Origin: Verrucomicrobiota bacterium
Lineage (GTDB): Bacteria > Verrucomicrobiota > Verrucomicrobiia > Verrucomicrobiales > Akkermansiaceae
Length of the DNA stretch: 64,000 nt
Direction: 5' to 3'
Assembly: GCA_004293445.1 (NCBI GenBank)
Contig: RDYP01000017.1
Span: 18,443-82,442, forward strand
How positions within the stretch are numbered: the stretch's first letter is position 1; each line of letters begins with the position of its first letter. Shown here piece by piece: positions 1-10,145 of the stretch. The notes below the pieces were generated by a model. It was not told the origin of the DNA, did not search any database, and was given only the letters and a program-made list of their open reading frames with translations. The translations under genes were made by a program, and so were the position numbers.

Positions 1-545
1 ATCTGAAGGAAGAGTCTGCCAAGATGGAGTCGCTCTTCTACCTCCTCGACCAGCTTCACGAGGAAGGTCACAAGGTGCTCGTCTTCTCGCAGTTTGTTTC
101 GATGCTCGACCTGATCAAGGCGCGCCTCGAGCTCGAAGCGCGTCCCTTCCACTACCTCACTGGTCAGACGAAGGATCGCAAGGGCGAGATCGAACGGTTC
201 CAGACAACCAAGGACCCCTCCGTCTTCATGCTGTCGCTGAAGGCTGGTGGTGCGGGTCTGAACCTGACCTCGGCGTCCTACGTGATTCTTTACGATCCAT
301 GGTGGAATCCGGCCGTCGAAAACCAGGCCATCGACCGGACGCACCGTATCGGCCAGAAGAACAAGGTCATCGCCTATCGTCTCCTTACCCGGGATACCGT
401 GGAGGAGAAGATCCGTATCCTCCAGCACCAGAAGACCCAGCTTGTCACGAACGTCCTCGGCGACGAAGGCTTTGCATCGAACCTCGGTTTGGAAGACCTT
501 CAGTTCATCCTCAACCACGGTGGTGAGGAAGAGGAGAACAGCTGA
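1..545 (+). CDS. SNF2/DEAD-like helicase, C-terminal part (5' end lies outside the window)
   Basis: ORF 24..545 contains helicase C-terminal motifs: VLVFSQFVSMLDLI, LSLKAGGAGLNLTSASYVILYDPWWNPAVENQAIDRTHRIGQ. The frame appears to continue upstream. Confidence 0.93.
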   Translation, partial: LKEESAKMESLFYLLDQLHEEGHKVLVFSQFVSMLDLIKARLELEARPFHYLTGQTKDRKGEIERFQTTKDPSVFMLSLKAGGAGLNLTSASYVILYDPWWNPAVENQAIDRTHRIGQKNKVIAYRLLTRDTVEEKIRILQHQKTQLVTNVLGDEGFASNLGLEDLQFILNHGGEEEENS

Positions 546-588
546 TCCTCTTTATTCAGAAGGCTGCTCATGCGGCATCCTGCAAAGA

Positions 589-620
589 GCGGACTTCCCG
601 GTGGGGAGTCCGCCTTTTTC
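589..620 (+). terminator. Rho-independent terminator after the SNF2 helicase
   Basis: GCGGACTtCCCggtGGGGAGTCCGC followed by CTTTTTCTT. Confidence 0.8.
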
Positions 621-683
621 TTGCCGAGGCTTTGGCTATCGATCTCGTCCGGCTCCGTTGGCTTCTCCCGCTGAAACGCAAGA

Positions 684-711
684 CTCCGAATGCCCATGGG
701 AGCATTCGGAG
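684..711. terminator. Perfect 10-bp inverted repeat at the 3' end of gltB, possible terminator
   Basis: CTCCGAATGC-ccatggga-GCATTCGGAG; no long U tract on either side. Confidence 0.4.
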
Positions 712-743
712 TGCTAGGATTTCGGAGTGCCGCGAACGGAACT

Positions 744-3700
744 TCAGCGGGTCGATGCCGCCTCGTGCTGCTCTTCCGCGGCTTCGAGGGCGGCGCGTTC
801 CTTGGCGATCACGCGGACGAACTTCTTCAGGCTGTTCTCCCAATCGGCAAGGAGGGCCTTCGCGTGGGGGCTGCCCGTTTTGGTAGCATGATCGGTGACC
901 AGTTGCTTCAGCTCGGCGATGTCCTTTGCCCGTTGCACGGGCAGTGGCACGACCATTTCCGGGTTGATGCGGGAGTAGAGTCGGCCATCGACATCATAGA
1001 CGTAGGCGGTGCCACCCGACATGCCTGCGCCGAAGTTCTTCCCGGTCTTGCCGAGAATGGCGACGGTGCCGTTGGTCATGTATTCGCAACCATGGTCGCC
1101 GACGCCTTCGACCACCGCAGTGGCACCGGAATTGCGGACCGCGAAGCGCTCGCCGGCGCGGCCGTTGCCGTAGAGGGCACCGCCGGTGGCTCCGTAGAGG
1201 GAGGTGTTGCCAAGGATGGTGTTGGTGGCGGGATCGAACTTCGCGTCGGGTGAGACCTTCACGATGATCTCGCCTGCCGCCATGCCCTTGCCCGTGTAAT
1301 CGTTCGCTTCACCGGTAAGCTCGATTTTCACGCCAGAGACCAGGAAGGTTCCGAGCGATTGCCCCGCGGAACCGCGGAGCTTCAGCGTGACGGCGGTGTG
1401 GCCGTTGAAGCCGCGGTCGCCGTGGATCTCGGCGATCCGTCCGGAAAGGCGGGTGCCGATGTTGCGGTCGGTGTTGACGATGTCGTAGCTCAGCTCGACG
1501 GGTTGGCGATCCGGCAGGGCTTGGATCGCGGTAGTGATCACATCGGGAGTCGAGAGCGGACCGTAATCCGGGGTGTCGGCTGGGATCTCTCCGGTGCCGA
1601 TGGCTTTTGCGAGATCGCGCAGGATCTGGAGATCGAGCGGGGTCTTCGCGATGCCGTCATTGCGATCCTGGGTGCAGGTGCGGGCGATCGATTCCGGAGC
1701 CACGCCTTGTTGTTTGGCGAGTTCGGGGACGACGTCCTTGAGCACCGCGCCGAGGTCAACGAGATTGGCTTTCGGATGCTCGGGAACCTCGCGTTGGCGA
1801 AGGAACTCAGGACGGCCGATCAGCTCGTCGAGGGTGCGGACGCCAAGCTTGGCCATCAGTTCGCGGGCCTCTCGGGCGACGCCGTCGAAGAAGTTGATGA
1901 CCATTTCCGGGGTGCCCTTGAACTTGGCGCGGAACTTCGGATCGGTCGTGGCGATGCCGACCGGGCAGTTGTTCAAGTGGCACTTGCGGACGTAGACGCA
2001 GCCCATGGCGATCATGGCGATGGTGCCGAAGTTGTATTCCTCCGCACCGAGAATGGCGGCGGTGACGATGTCCTTACCGTTGCGCAGGCCGCCATCGGTG
2101 CGGACGATCACGCGGTTGCGGAGCTTGTTGATGAGCAGGGTCTGCTGGGCCTCCGAAAGACCGAGTTCCCAAGGGGAGCCGGCGTGTTTGGTGGAGGAAA
2201 GCGGCGATGCGCCGGTTCCGCCATCGTGTCCGGAGATCAGGATGGTATCAGCGCTGGCTTTCGCGACGCCGGCGGCAACGGTGCCGACGCCGGTCTCGGC
2301 CACCAGCTTCACGGTGACGCGGGCGCGTGGATTGACTTCCTTCAGGTCGTGGATGAGCTGCGCGAGGTCCTCGATGCTGTAGATGTCATGGTGCGGTGGT
2401 GGCGAGATCAGCTGGACTCCGGGCTGGGTGTGGCGGAGGCGGGCGATCAGTGCGTTGACCTTCTGGCCGGGGAGTTGGCCCCCTTCGCCGGGCTTGGCGC
2501 CTTGGGCCATCTTGATTTCGAGTTCGTCGGCATTGACCAAGTAGTGGGCTGAGACACCGAAGCGACCGGAGGCGATCTGCTTGATCCAGGAGCGTGCGGA
2601 GTCGCCGTTCGCGTAGGGCTTGAAGCGCACGGAATCCTCACCGCCTTCGCCGGAGTCGGATTTTCCGCCGATGCGGTTCATTGCGATGGCGAGGGTTTCG
2701 TGTGCCTCGGGCGACAGCGCGCCGAGGGACATGGCCGCGGTGGTGAAGCGGCGGCGGATGTTTTCCACAGGCTCCACCTCGTCGAGTGGGATCGGGCCGG
2801 AAGCGGCGGGAACGAACTCAAAGAGGTCCTTGATGGCGACGGGGGTGGTCTCGAGCTGGACCTTGACGTAGTCGTCGTAATCCTCGGCCTTACCCGATTT
2901 CACGAAGGTGTGGAAATTCTTGATGACATCGGTGGTCCAGGCGTGGCGCTCGCCGGATTTGCGGAAGCGGTTGTAGCCAGGGTCGCCGAGGTTGAGGGTC
3001 TCGCCATCGGGGACCTCGGTTTCGAAGGCGGCGCGGTGGCGGATGAGCGACTCTTCCGCGATTTCCGCAAAGCCGATGCCGCCGACCTTGGACTGCACGC
3101 CGCGGAAGGCGAAGTCGATCACCTCTTTACCGACGCCGATGGCTTCGAAGATCTGCGCACCCTGATAGGAATTGAGGACCGAGATGCCCATTTTGGACAT
3201 GATCTTGAGCACGCCCTTCTCGAGGGCCTTGGCATAGTTGGCCATGGCCTTTTCGACGCTGATGCCGTCGAGTTTGCCCTTGCCGGCATCCATGGCGACC
3301 AGTTGGCGCACGGTGGCGAAGCCGAGGTAGGGGCAGACGGCGGTCGCTCCGAAGCCGAAGGCGCAGGAGATTTGGTGCGTGTCGCGGACTTCGCCGGACT
3401 CCAGCACCAGAGAACAGCGGAGCCGCTTGCGGACACGGGTGAGGTGGTGGTGGATCGTGCCGGTGGCCAGAATGGCTGGGATGGGCACGCGGGTCTCAGA
3501 CGCGGCGCGGTCAGAGAGGATGAGGATATTGAAACCGTTTTCGACGGCTGCTTCGACCTCCGCGCAGAGTTCGTCCAAGCGCGTCTTCAGTCCCGTGTTG
3601 CCGGAAGCGAGGGGCCAGGTGATATCGATCACTGCGGCGGGGAATCCGTGCTCGTCGAGGCGTTTGATCCGATCCACCTGGTGTTCGAAGAGGATGGCGG

Positions 3701-5411
3701 ATTCGAGATTGACGATGCGGCAGTGCTCCGGGGTTTCTTCGAGCAGGTTTCGCTCGGGTCCGAGGCCAGCCGAAGCGCTCATCACGGCCCATTCGCGGAT
3801 CGGGTCGATCGGCGGGTTGGTCACCTGCGCGAAGCGTTGCTTGAAGTAGGTGAAGAGCAGGCGGGGGTAGGTTGAAAGGACGGCGAGGGGAGTATCGTCA
3901 CCCATCGAGAACACCGCTTCTTGAGCGGCCTTGATCATGGGCGGGAAGACCATGTCGAGCTCCTCGATCGAGATCCCGTGGGTGACCTGCTGGCGGGAAA
4001 GGTCGAGCGGAGCAAAATCCTCTGCCGGCGCCAGGGCTTCGGGCGAGCAGAAGTGACGGAGTTCGAGGCGGTTCTCGTCGATCCAGCGGCCGTAGGGCTT
4101 CTGCTTGGCAAGGGCTTCCTTGATCTCGCGGTCATTGCGGACGGTGCCTGTGGCGGTATCCACGGAAAGCATCTGGCCGGGTCCGAGGCGACCTTTGCGA
4201 ATGACCTTGGCGTCATCGATGACCACCGCACCGGCTTCGGAACCGATGTAAAGGAGTCCGTCTTCAGTGAGCTTGTAGCGAGAGGGGCGCAGGCCGTTGC
4301 GGTCGAGGGAGGCGCAGAGCTTGGTGCCGTCGGTGTAAACCAGTCCGGCGGGGCCATCCCAGGGTTCGGAGAAGGAGCGGTTGTATTGATAGAAAGCGCG
4401 GAGGTCGTCGGAGATGTCCTCGTCGTTCCGGTAGGCCGGTGGGACGAGCATGCACATGGCGTGCTCCAGCGAGCGGCCGGAAAGGACCAGCAGTTCCAGC
4501 GCGTGATCGAGCGAGGCGGAGTCCGACTCGTGCTCGTTCATCAGGTCGTGCAGCAGGCTGACGTCGTCGCCCCAGATCTCGCTTTGGAAGAATTCCTCGC
4601 GGGAGGCCATCCAGTTGCGGTTGCCCTCGACGGTGTTGATTTCGCCGTTGTGGCACATCATCCGGAAGGGCTGGCCGAGGGGCCATGCCGGGAAGGTGTT
4701 CGTCGAGAAGCGCTGGTGGTAGAGGGAGATCGCCGTCTGGAAATCGGAGTCCTGAAGGTCGCCGTAGAAGGCGCGCAGGGCTGCGGGCATGGCGAGGCCC
4801 TTGTAGGAAATCAGGCGGCTCGAAAAGGACGGCATGTAGAAGCCGTTGAGCCCCTTGGTTTGCTTTTCGATGCTGCGGCGGCAGAGGAAGAGCTGGCGTT
4901 CGAAGTGATCGCCGGACCAGCCTGCGGGCTTCTTGAGCAGGAGGTGTTCGATGTGTGGGCGGGTGGCCAGTGCGAGCTTGCCGAGGGCATCGGGGTCGAC
5001 CGGGGCTTCGCGCCAGCCGATGATGCCGATGCCGCGTTTGGTGACGGCGTCCTCCGCCATCGCTTTGAGTTGTTTTTGTCCCGCAGCGTCGTCGATGGGC
5101 AGGAAGAAGACCGCGACGGCGAGATCGGCTTCGTTTTCAAGCGTGGTGCCGAGCTTGGCGGCGGCTTTGAGGAAGATCGGGTAAGGGATCTGGGAGAGGA
5201 TGCCCGAGCCGTCGCCGGTTTTCATGTCGGCATCGACCGCGCCGCGGTGGGTCATGTTGCAGACCGAGCAGAGGGCGAAGTCGATGACCTGGTAGGAGCG
5301 TTTGCCGTGAATTTGAGCGATGGCCCCCATGCCGCAGTTGTCGCGCTCGGCAGACAGGCGGTGGAGAGATCCGGGGACTAGCGGCGTGCTCGGGTGGTAG
5401 TAGGGGTTCAT
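744..5411 (-). CDS. gltB: Glutamate synthase large subunit
   Basis: 1555 aa; class II glutaminase start (RDNCGMGAIAQIHGKRSYQVIDFAL), FMN/Fe-S central region (GEGGEDSVRFKPYANGDSARSWIKQIASGRFGVS; CHLNNCPVGIATTDPKFRAKFKG), C-terminal GXGXG repeats. Confidence 0.97.
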   Translation of the reverse strand: MNPYYHPSTPLVPGSLHRLSAERDNCGMGAIAQIHGKRSYQVIDFALCSVCNMTHRGAVDADMKTGDGSGILSQIPYPIFLKAAAKLGTTLENEADLAVAVFFLPIDDAAGQKQLKAMAEDAVTKRGIGIIGWREAPVDPDALGKLALATRPHIEHLLLKKPAGWSGDHFERQLFLCRRSIEKQTKGLNGFYMPSFSSRLISYKGLAMPAALRAFYGDLQDSDFQTAISLYHQRFSTNTFPAWPLGQPFRMMCHNGEINTVEGNRNWMASREEFFQSEIWGDDVSLLHDLMNEHESDSASLDHALELLVLSGRSLEHAMCMLVPPAYRNDEDISDDLRAFYQYNRSFSEPWDGPAGLVYTDGTKLCASLDRNGLRPSRYKLTEDGLLYIGSEAGAVVIDDAKVIRKGRLGPGQMLSVDTATGTVRNDREIKEALAKQKPYGRWIDENRLELRHFCSPEALAPAEDFAPLDLSRQQVTHGISIEELDMVFPPMIKAAQEAVFSMGDDTPLAVLSTYPRLLFTYFKQRFAQVTNPPIDPIREWAVMSASAGLGPERNLLEETPEHCRIVNLESAILFEHQVDRIKRLDEHGFPAAVIDITWPLASGNTGLKTRLDELCAEVEAAVENGFNILILSDRAASETRVPIPAILATGTIHHHLTRVRKRLRCSLVLESGEVRDTHQISCAFGFGATAVCPYLGFATVRQLVAMDAGKGKLDGISVEKAMANYAKALEKGVLKIMSKMGISVLNSYQGAQIFEAIGVGKEVIDFAFRGVQSKVGGIGFAEIAEESLIRHRAAFETEVPDGETLNLGDPGYNRFRKSGERHAWTTDVIKNFHTFVKSGKAEDYDDYVKVQLETTPVAIKDLFEFVPAASGPIPLDEVEPVENIRRRFTTAAMSLGALSPEAHETLAIAMNRIGGKSDSGEGGEDSVRFKPYANGDSARSWIKQIASGRFGVSAHYLVNADELEIKMAQGAKPGEGGQLPGQKVNALIARLRHTQPGVQLISPPPHHDIYSIEDLAQLIHDLKEVNPRARVTVKLVAETGVGTVAAGVAKASADTILISGHDGGTGASPLSSTKHAGSPWELGLSEAQQTLLINKLRNRVIVRTDGGLRNGKDIVTAAILGAEEYNFGTIAMIAMGCVYVRKCHLNNCPVGIATTDPKFRAKFKGTPEMVINFFDGVAREARELMAKLGVRTLDELIGRPEFLRQREVPEHPKANLVDLGAVLKDVVPELAKQQGVAPESIARTCTQDRNDGIAKTPLDLQILRDLAKAIGTGEIPADTPDYGPLSTPDVITTAIQALPDRQPVELSYDIVNTDRNIGTRLSGRIAEIHGDRGFNGHTAVTLKLRGSAGQSLGTFLVSGVKIELTGEANDYTGKGMAAGEIIVKVSPDAKFDPATNTILGNTSLYGATGGALYGNGRAGERFAVRNSGATAVVEGVGDHGCEYMTNGTVAILGKTGKNFGAGMSGGTAYVYDVDGRLYSRINPEMVVPLPVQRAKDIAELKQLVTDHATKTGSPHAKALLADWENSLKKFVRVIAKERAALEAAEEQHEAASTR

Positions 5412-5556
5412 CGCAGGGAATTGGAGGAAGATGCCTCGGCCCGCGGTGCCGCGCTTTTGAGGCGCGGAAGTAACCCATCGCGGGCGCGGGACTTAACGGC
5501 AGCTTCTGGAGAGTGCCAAGCAGGAATTGTGCCTCGGGTCCGGGAAGCCGGGAGGC

Positions 5557-6411
5557 TCAGGCCGGGGAGGCCAGCGGCAAATCGTCGTCGGGCGCCGGGT
5601 CGAGGAGTTTCAAGTCGACCAGAAAGCGGTCGGCAGCGGCCACACTGAGTTCGTAGTGGAAGCCGGAGACGTTGAAATTGAAGAAGGAATGCTCGGCGTT
5701 CTCGAAATCGACGAGCTCCACTTGATTCCTCCGCCAGCGCATGGCGCGCCGGAATTTTTCCGCCGTGGCGAAGGGGGTGACCCGGTCTTTTTTTCCGTGG
5801 AAGAGGATGATGGGCGGGGCCTTGCGGCGAACCGCGCGGAGGGGGCTGAGTCGCTTGGCGGTGGAGCGATCTTTGAAGCGCGCCAGAATCGTGCGCGGCA
5901 GGGGATCGAGCAGAGCGCTGAAAAGCAGCAGGGCTGCGGCCTGGTAAGCGGGGGGACTTTCGCCTTTACGGAGTTTTGGCAGGGCCAGTGCCAAGGCCAG
6001 AAAGGCACCTCCGGCGGCACCGCCGATGATGACTTTCTCGGGATCGACGCCGAAGTGGGGATCGTGCTCGAGGAGCCACTGGAGGAAGTGGCGGAGGTCA
6101 TCGAGCGCCTCCTCCGGGCCACTGCCGTGAACGGATGCCACGCGGGTCTCCAGAGTCACGGTCACGGCTCCGCGCTGGGCGAAGTGAAGGCAGTGCGGGA
6201 CGAACTGGGTCGACATGGGACTCTCCCAAAAGCCGCCGTGGAGGAAAACGACGAGGGGGCGCCGGTCGCCGGGTTCGAAGCCCAGCGGGGTGAAAAAGTG
6301 GGCCAGGAGGGGACCTTCCTTGGTCCGCTGGTATTCGAAGGAAGTGGCCGACTTCAGCATTTCCCGCTGGCGTGCTTGGCCGATCAGCGGGGTTTTTTGG
6401 AGCAGGCTCAT
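5557..6411 (-). CDS. Alpha/beta hydrolase (dienelactone hydrolase/esterase-like)
   Basis: RRPLVVFLHGGFWES, KVIIGGAAGGAFLALALA, PPIILFHGKKDRVTPFATAEKF: oxyanion HG motif and late Asp region. Confidence 0.7.
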   Translation of the reverse strand: MSLLQKTPLIGQARQREMLKSATSFEYQRTKEGPLLAHFFTPLGFEPGDRRPLVVFLHGGFWESPMSTQFVPHCLHFAQRGAVTVTLETRVASVHGSGPEEALDDLRHFLQWLLEHDPHFGVDPEKVIIGGAAGGAFLALALALPKLRKGESPPAYQAAALLLFSALLDPLPRTILARFKDRSTAKRLSPLRAVRRKAPPIILFHGKKDRVTPFATAEKFRRAMRWRRNQVELVDFENAEHSFFNFNVSGFHYELSVAAADRFLVDLKLLDPAPDDDLPLASPA

Positions 6412-6502
6412 CGAATCGGTCGGGGAGGAGAGGGAGCGGGCTGGTGCCGGTCGCGAAAAGAATTGTTATCTCCGGGGCGGCCTTGTCCAATCCATTTCAT
6501 CC

Positions 6503-7402
6503 ATGCGTCGTTTCCTCTTTTTCCTACTTGTCTTCGCGGTGCCGTTCGTATCAGCGGCGCGGGAGTTGCCGACCGATGCACAGGTTGCTGCGGCTTTGCG
6601 GGCCAGTTACCAGCGCTGGCGGGGGGCGATGCTTCGAAAGGATGTCGAGGCTTGGCGTCGTGCGACGGCAGAGCATCGGCAGGTGGAGGTCCGCAATCAG
6701 CTGCTTTCTGAAAAGCGCGCATTCCCGGCGGCTTTGTTCCAACTGCCCGCGCCTCCACCGGCTTTGGACGGCCTGAAGTTGATTCATCTTTCGCGTCGTG
6801 GTGCGACGGCGACGGTGGCGTTTTTCGGCAGGGTGAATTTCGGGGTTGGGGGTGAGCCGACGGAAAATCTGATGGTGCTGTCCTTCGTCGAGAGTGGCGG
6901 CTGGAGGTATGATCGGGCGGATTTCGTCAATCTCTCCGCCTTGCCGGAGGTGCGAAAGGAATTGGTGGCGGGGGATTTTCGTTACGTGGCGGAGACTCCG
7001 GAGTTTCAGGCGAGCGGCGTGGTGCCGCAGACGCCGCCGGTGGTGCCGCGGGCTCGCTACATCGCGAAGGTGTATGTTTTTTGCCCGGGGCGCGAGGTGC
7101 AGGTGCAGGTGAACCAACTGAGCCGGCATCGCTTCGCCAATGCCAAGGATGCGGAGTTGGTGCTTGGCGGGGCGAAGGACGGGGTGAACACGATCACCTA
7201 CACGGCGAAGGCGCTGGAGGGTGGGACGGGCAGGGAAGCGCTGGCGATCCGGGTTTATCTGATGTCGGAGATCGAGGGGAATCCGCCGATCAAGGCCTAT
7301 GAGTATCAGCTTCGTGAGGGTGAGAGCTTGAAGCCCTTCGGCACGACGACGTTCCGGGTCGATGCCGCTGCGGCGACGAAATTGGTTCCGCCTGGCTTCT
7401 AA
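6503..7402 (+). CDS. Secreted hypothetical protein
   Basis: ATG at 6503 with signal peptide MRRFLFFLLVFAVPFVSAARE; open to 7402. Confidence 0.7.
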   Translation: MRRFLFFLLVFAVPFVSAARELPTDAQVAAALRASYQRWRGAMLRKDVEAWRRATAEHRQVEVRNQLLSEKRAFPAALFQLPAPPPALDGLKLIHLSRRGATATVAFFGRVNFGVGGEPTENLMVLSFVESGGWRYDRADFVNLSALPEVRKELVAGDFRYVAETPEFQASGVVPQTPPVVPRARYIAKVYVFCPGREVQVQVNQLSRHRFANAKDAELVLGGAKDGVNTITYTAKALEGGTGREALAIRVYLMSEIEGNPPIKAYEYQLREGESLKPFGTTTFRVDAAAATKLVPPGF

Positions 7403-7474
7403 GGCCTCCGCTCCGGTGGCGCTTGGCGCAGGCGGCGCTTGAGTTTGGATCAGGCCTCGGGTTTGCTCGAACCC

Positions 7475-7816
7475 ATGAGCGATCCCGCCTGCCCGATGTG
7501 TGAAATGGCCGAAGTACTGAGCCGTGGAGATCTTCACGAGTGCCTGACCTGCGGGCATGAGTGGAAATCGGATGCCGTGCCCGAGGAAGCGGAGGGGGAT
7601 CGGGTCGTCAAGGACGCCTACGGCAACGTGTTGGCGAACGGCGACGTGGTCGCGATGATCAAGGATCTGAAATTGAAGGGCTCCTCGCAGACGCTGAAGA
7701 TTGGCACCAAGTCGAATGCGATTCGGCTGGTCGATGGCGATCACGAGATTTCCTGCAAGATGGATGGGATCGCGATCGGGCTGAAGGCCTGCTTTGTGAA
7801 GAAGGTTGGAGCTTGA
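7475..7816 (+). CDS. PhnA/YjdM-family zinc-ribbon protein
   Basis: MSDPACPMCEMAEVLSRGDLHECLTCGHEW zinc ribbon, then VVKDAYGNVLANGDVVAMIKDLKLKGSSQTLKIGTK, typical of PhnA. Confidence 0.9.
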   Translation: MSDPACPMCEMAEVLSRGDLHECLTCGHEWKSDAVPEEAEGDRVVKDAYGNVLANGDVVAMIKDLKLKGSSQTLKIGTKSNAIRLVDGDHEISCKMDGIAIGLKACFVKKVGA

Positions 7817-7824
7817 GCATTCGG

Positions 7825-8250
7825 ATGCCTGTTTCTGCCGCCACGCTGCGCTTGTCCCATCTCATCCCGCGCTTGGTGGTGGGGGCTGTGTGGATTTTCC
7901 ACGGACTCTACAGCAAACTGCTCGACGGCATTCCGCGGCATCGAATGATCGTCGCCCGCGTCCTTGGTGAAGAGTTCGCCGAGGTCGCCACCGTGGTGGT
8001 CGGATTGCTCGAGGTCCTGCTGGGGCTTTGGGTGCTGAGTCGGATGCTGCCGCGGGCCTGTGCGGTGGTGCAGACCCTTGCTCTGCTTGCGATGAACTCG
8101 CTGGAAATTGCGCGTGCGCCGGACTTGTTGGTCTCGGCACCTGGAATGCTCCTCCTGAATGCCGGTTTTCTGGCGCTCGCTTGGTATGGGGCCACGCGGT
8201 CTCGCGGGCTCAGTCGAGCCAGCCCGCCTGCAGCGCGCCGCAGGCCGTGA
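7825..8250 (+). CDS. DoxX-like integral membrane protein
   Basis: MPVSAATLRLSHLIPRLVVGAVWIFHGLYSKLLDG... four predicted hydrophobic segments. Confidence 0.65.
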   Translation: MPVSAATLRLSHLIPRLVVGAVWIFHGLYSKLLDGIPRHRMIVARVLGEEFAEVATVVVGLLEVLLGLWVLSRMLPRACAVVQTLALLAMNSLEIARAPDLLVSAPGMLLLNAGFLALAWYGATRSRGLSRASPPAARRRP

Positions 8251-8638
8251 AGAGGGCGCTTAGCGCGATCCAGATGAGGGTGAAGACCCCGTGCAGGATG
8301 GTTTCAAGTCGTTTGCCGCGCCATAGGCTGGCGGGATAGACGAAGTGCTGGAAATAGAGGCGCAGGGTCCAGAATCCGGCGAAGGACCATGAGATCCAGG
8401 CTCCGGCCCGGGTAGGAGTGAGGAAGATGGTCGGTTCCAAAAGGCAGGGGAGGCCCATGATGACGAGCAGCAGGCAGATGAAGAAGGTGTGGACATGGAA
8501 GATGGCCTCGTTGGCTGCTTGGAGTTTTTTGCCGTCCTCCCGCCAGCCGAGTTGCCGACCGATCGGGATGTGCAGGAAGGCGAGGAGAATGAGTCCGGCG
8601 CCGGCGATGCGGAGGAAGATTGGAAGGACGTCGATCAT
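8210..8638 (-). CDS. Small integral membrane protein
   Basis: MIDVLPIFLRIAGAGLILLAFLHIPIGRQLGW... 142 aa, several TM segments; overlaps the convergent DoxX-like gene by about 41 bp. Confidence 0.6.
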   Translation of the reverse strand: MIDVLPIFLRIAGAGLILLAFLHIPIGRQLGWREDGKKLQAANEAIFHVHTFFICLLLVIMGLPCLLEPTIFLTPTRAGAWISWSFAGFWTLRLYFQHFVYPASLWRGKRLETILHGVFTLIWIALSALFTACGALQAGWLD

Positions 8639-9390
8639 GAGGGCACGAGAACGAAGAAGCGAACCCAGGGGGTGACGGAGAATTCGTCGGCTGCTCGGAG
8701 TCCTGCGGCCTGCCAGCAGCGTTGCCAGCTTTTGGCGGAGTGAAAGTGCAGGAAGCCGGGGCCGAAGGCGATGAAGTTGGCGGGGTTGCGGAGGTGCTCG
8801 GCGAGAACGATGCGTCCGCCGGTTTTGAGGCAGCGGCGGGCTTCGCGAAACCAAGCGATCCGTTCGTTTTCCAGACGGAATTCGTGGATGGCGAGGAGTC
8901 CGAAGATGAGGTCGCTGCTGCCAGAATCGATTGGCCAGTGGTCGAAGGAGGCCGCGATGGTGCCGGGAGAGGGCGGATGGGATTGTCTCGCCCGATGGAT
9001 CGAGGCCTCGGGCATGCGAGCGGGGTCGAAGTGGTCGAGCGTGGTCCAACTCGGGACTTGGAGGCTGGCCTTGAGCGCTTCCGAGATTTCGTCCAGCCCG
9101 GAGTGGCAGAATGCGATCCGAGTCGGCTTCGAATTGCCGATCGCCCGTGTGAGCCAGCCGAAGCGGTAGAGGTCGGAGCGGTCGTAGATCCAATGGGAGA
9201 CGCCGAGGGAGACGAAGATGAAGTAGCCTGATCCGGCGATGGCGGTGGCGCAGGCGATGCGGAGGAGGGTGGAATCGGCAAGGATGAGTCCGGCGCAAGC
9301 GGCGTGAAAAGCAATCGCTGCCGCGGTGTAGAAGCCACGGTTGAAGTTGAGGATATTGAGCAGCCCGTCCCAGGGTCCGCGAGGAGTCAT
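8635..9390 (-). CDS. Class I SAM-dependent methyltransferase with N-terminal membrane segments
   Basis: MTPRGPWDGLLNILNFNRGFYTAA...; SSDLIFGLLAIHEFRLENERIAWFREARRCLKTGGRIVLAEHLRN resembles methyltransferase motifs. Confidence 0.7.
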   Translation of the reverse strand: MTPRGPWDGLLNILNFNRGFYTAAAIAFHAACAGLILADSTLLRIACATAIAGSGYFIFVSLGVSHWIYDRSDLYRFGWLTRAIGNSKPTRIAFCHSGLDEISEALKASLQVPSWTTLDHFDPARMPEASIHRARQSHPPSPGTIAASFDHWPIDSGSSDLIFGLLAIHEFRLENERIAWFREARRCLKTGGRIVLAEHLRNPANFIAFGPGFLHFHSAKSWQRCWQAAGLRAADEFSVTPWVRFFVLVPS

Positions 9391-10139
9391 GCCGGACCTC
9401 CCGCTTTCATGATGCGTCCGCGTTGCCAGCGGTAGGGGATCTGGTCGACGGCGAAGGCATTTGCGGCGATGGGGGCGATGCCTTGGAGGGGTGGCTGGTC
9501 GAAGAGTGCGACTTGCCATGACTCCAATGCGATGGGTCGTGGCGTCCAGTCGTCGCGGGTGCCTTCGACAACGACGAAAGCTCCGTCCTTTCGCGGACTG
9601 AAGGTGAAGGGCATGGGTCCGGCGAAGCGTCTCGCGGTCCGCCAATCCGGAAAAGGCGAGCCGGTGGGAAGCGGGATATCGCCGCCGCGGTCGTCGATCC
9701 GCAGATCAAGCGAGCGGCTGCCCTTGCAGTTCGTGCGGACATGCGTGCGCGTGCCATCGGTTTCGATACTGAGGTTCACGTGGCGATAGGCGTAGCCGGT
9801 CATCAGGTTACCGAGGTGGACCATGCGCCGCTGGTCGGTTTCGCTGCCGATGATTTTCAGCCCGCGCAGGCATCGTCCGGAAGCGGTTTGGAATCGGGTG
9901 AAAATCCGGTAACCCGCCAAGAAGAAATCTTGTCCCAGCGCGGCGGGAAAGCCGAGTGGGCGGAGGTTTCGGGTCCAGACGAGTGCGATGGTGATGAAGC
10001 CGAGGCCGTCGTAGGTATCCAGCTCCAAGCCGGGCGGCAGCATGGGTTGCAGGGTTTTCTCCGGGTAAGCGAAAGAAATCGCGAGCACCCGCTCGAGCGT
10101 CGCTACGACGGGGAAGGGGTGGCGCTTGAGGAAATCCAT
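9387..10139 (-). CDS. DUF2071 (YqjF-like) family protein
   Basis: MDFLKRHPFPVVATLERVLAISFAYPEKTLQPMLPPGLELDTYDGLGFITIALV resembles DUF2071. Confidence 0.75.
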   Translation of the reverse strand: MDFLKRHPFPVVATLERVLAISFAYPEKTLQPMLPPGLELDTYDGLGFITIALVWTRNLRPLGFPAALGQDFFLAGYRIFTRFQTASGRCLRGLKIIGSETDQRRMVHLGNLMTGYAYRHVNLSIETDGTRTHVRTNCKGSRSLDLRIDDRGGDIPLPTGSPFPDWRTARRFAGPMPFTFSPRKDGAFVVVEGTRDDWTPRPIALESWQVALFDQPPLQGIAPIAANAFAVDQIPYRWQRGRIMKAGGPA

Positions 10140-10145
10140 GTTCGC

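Noticed and set aside
3921-5381. 486-aa ORF (and 1359..2552, 2700..3875) opposite gltB
   Set aside because: Val/Gly/Glu-rich antisense shadow ORFs of a clear glutamate synthase gene.
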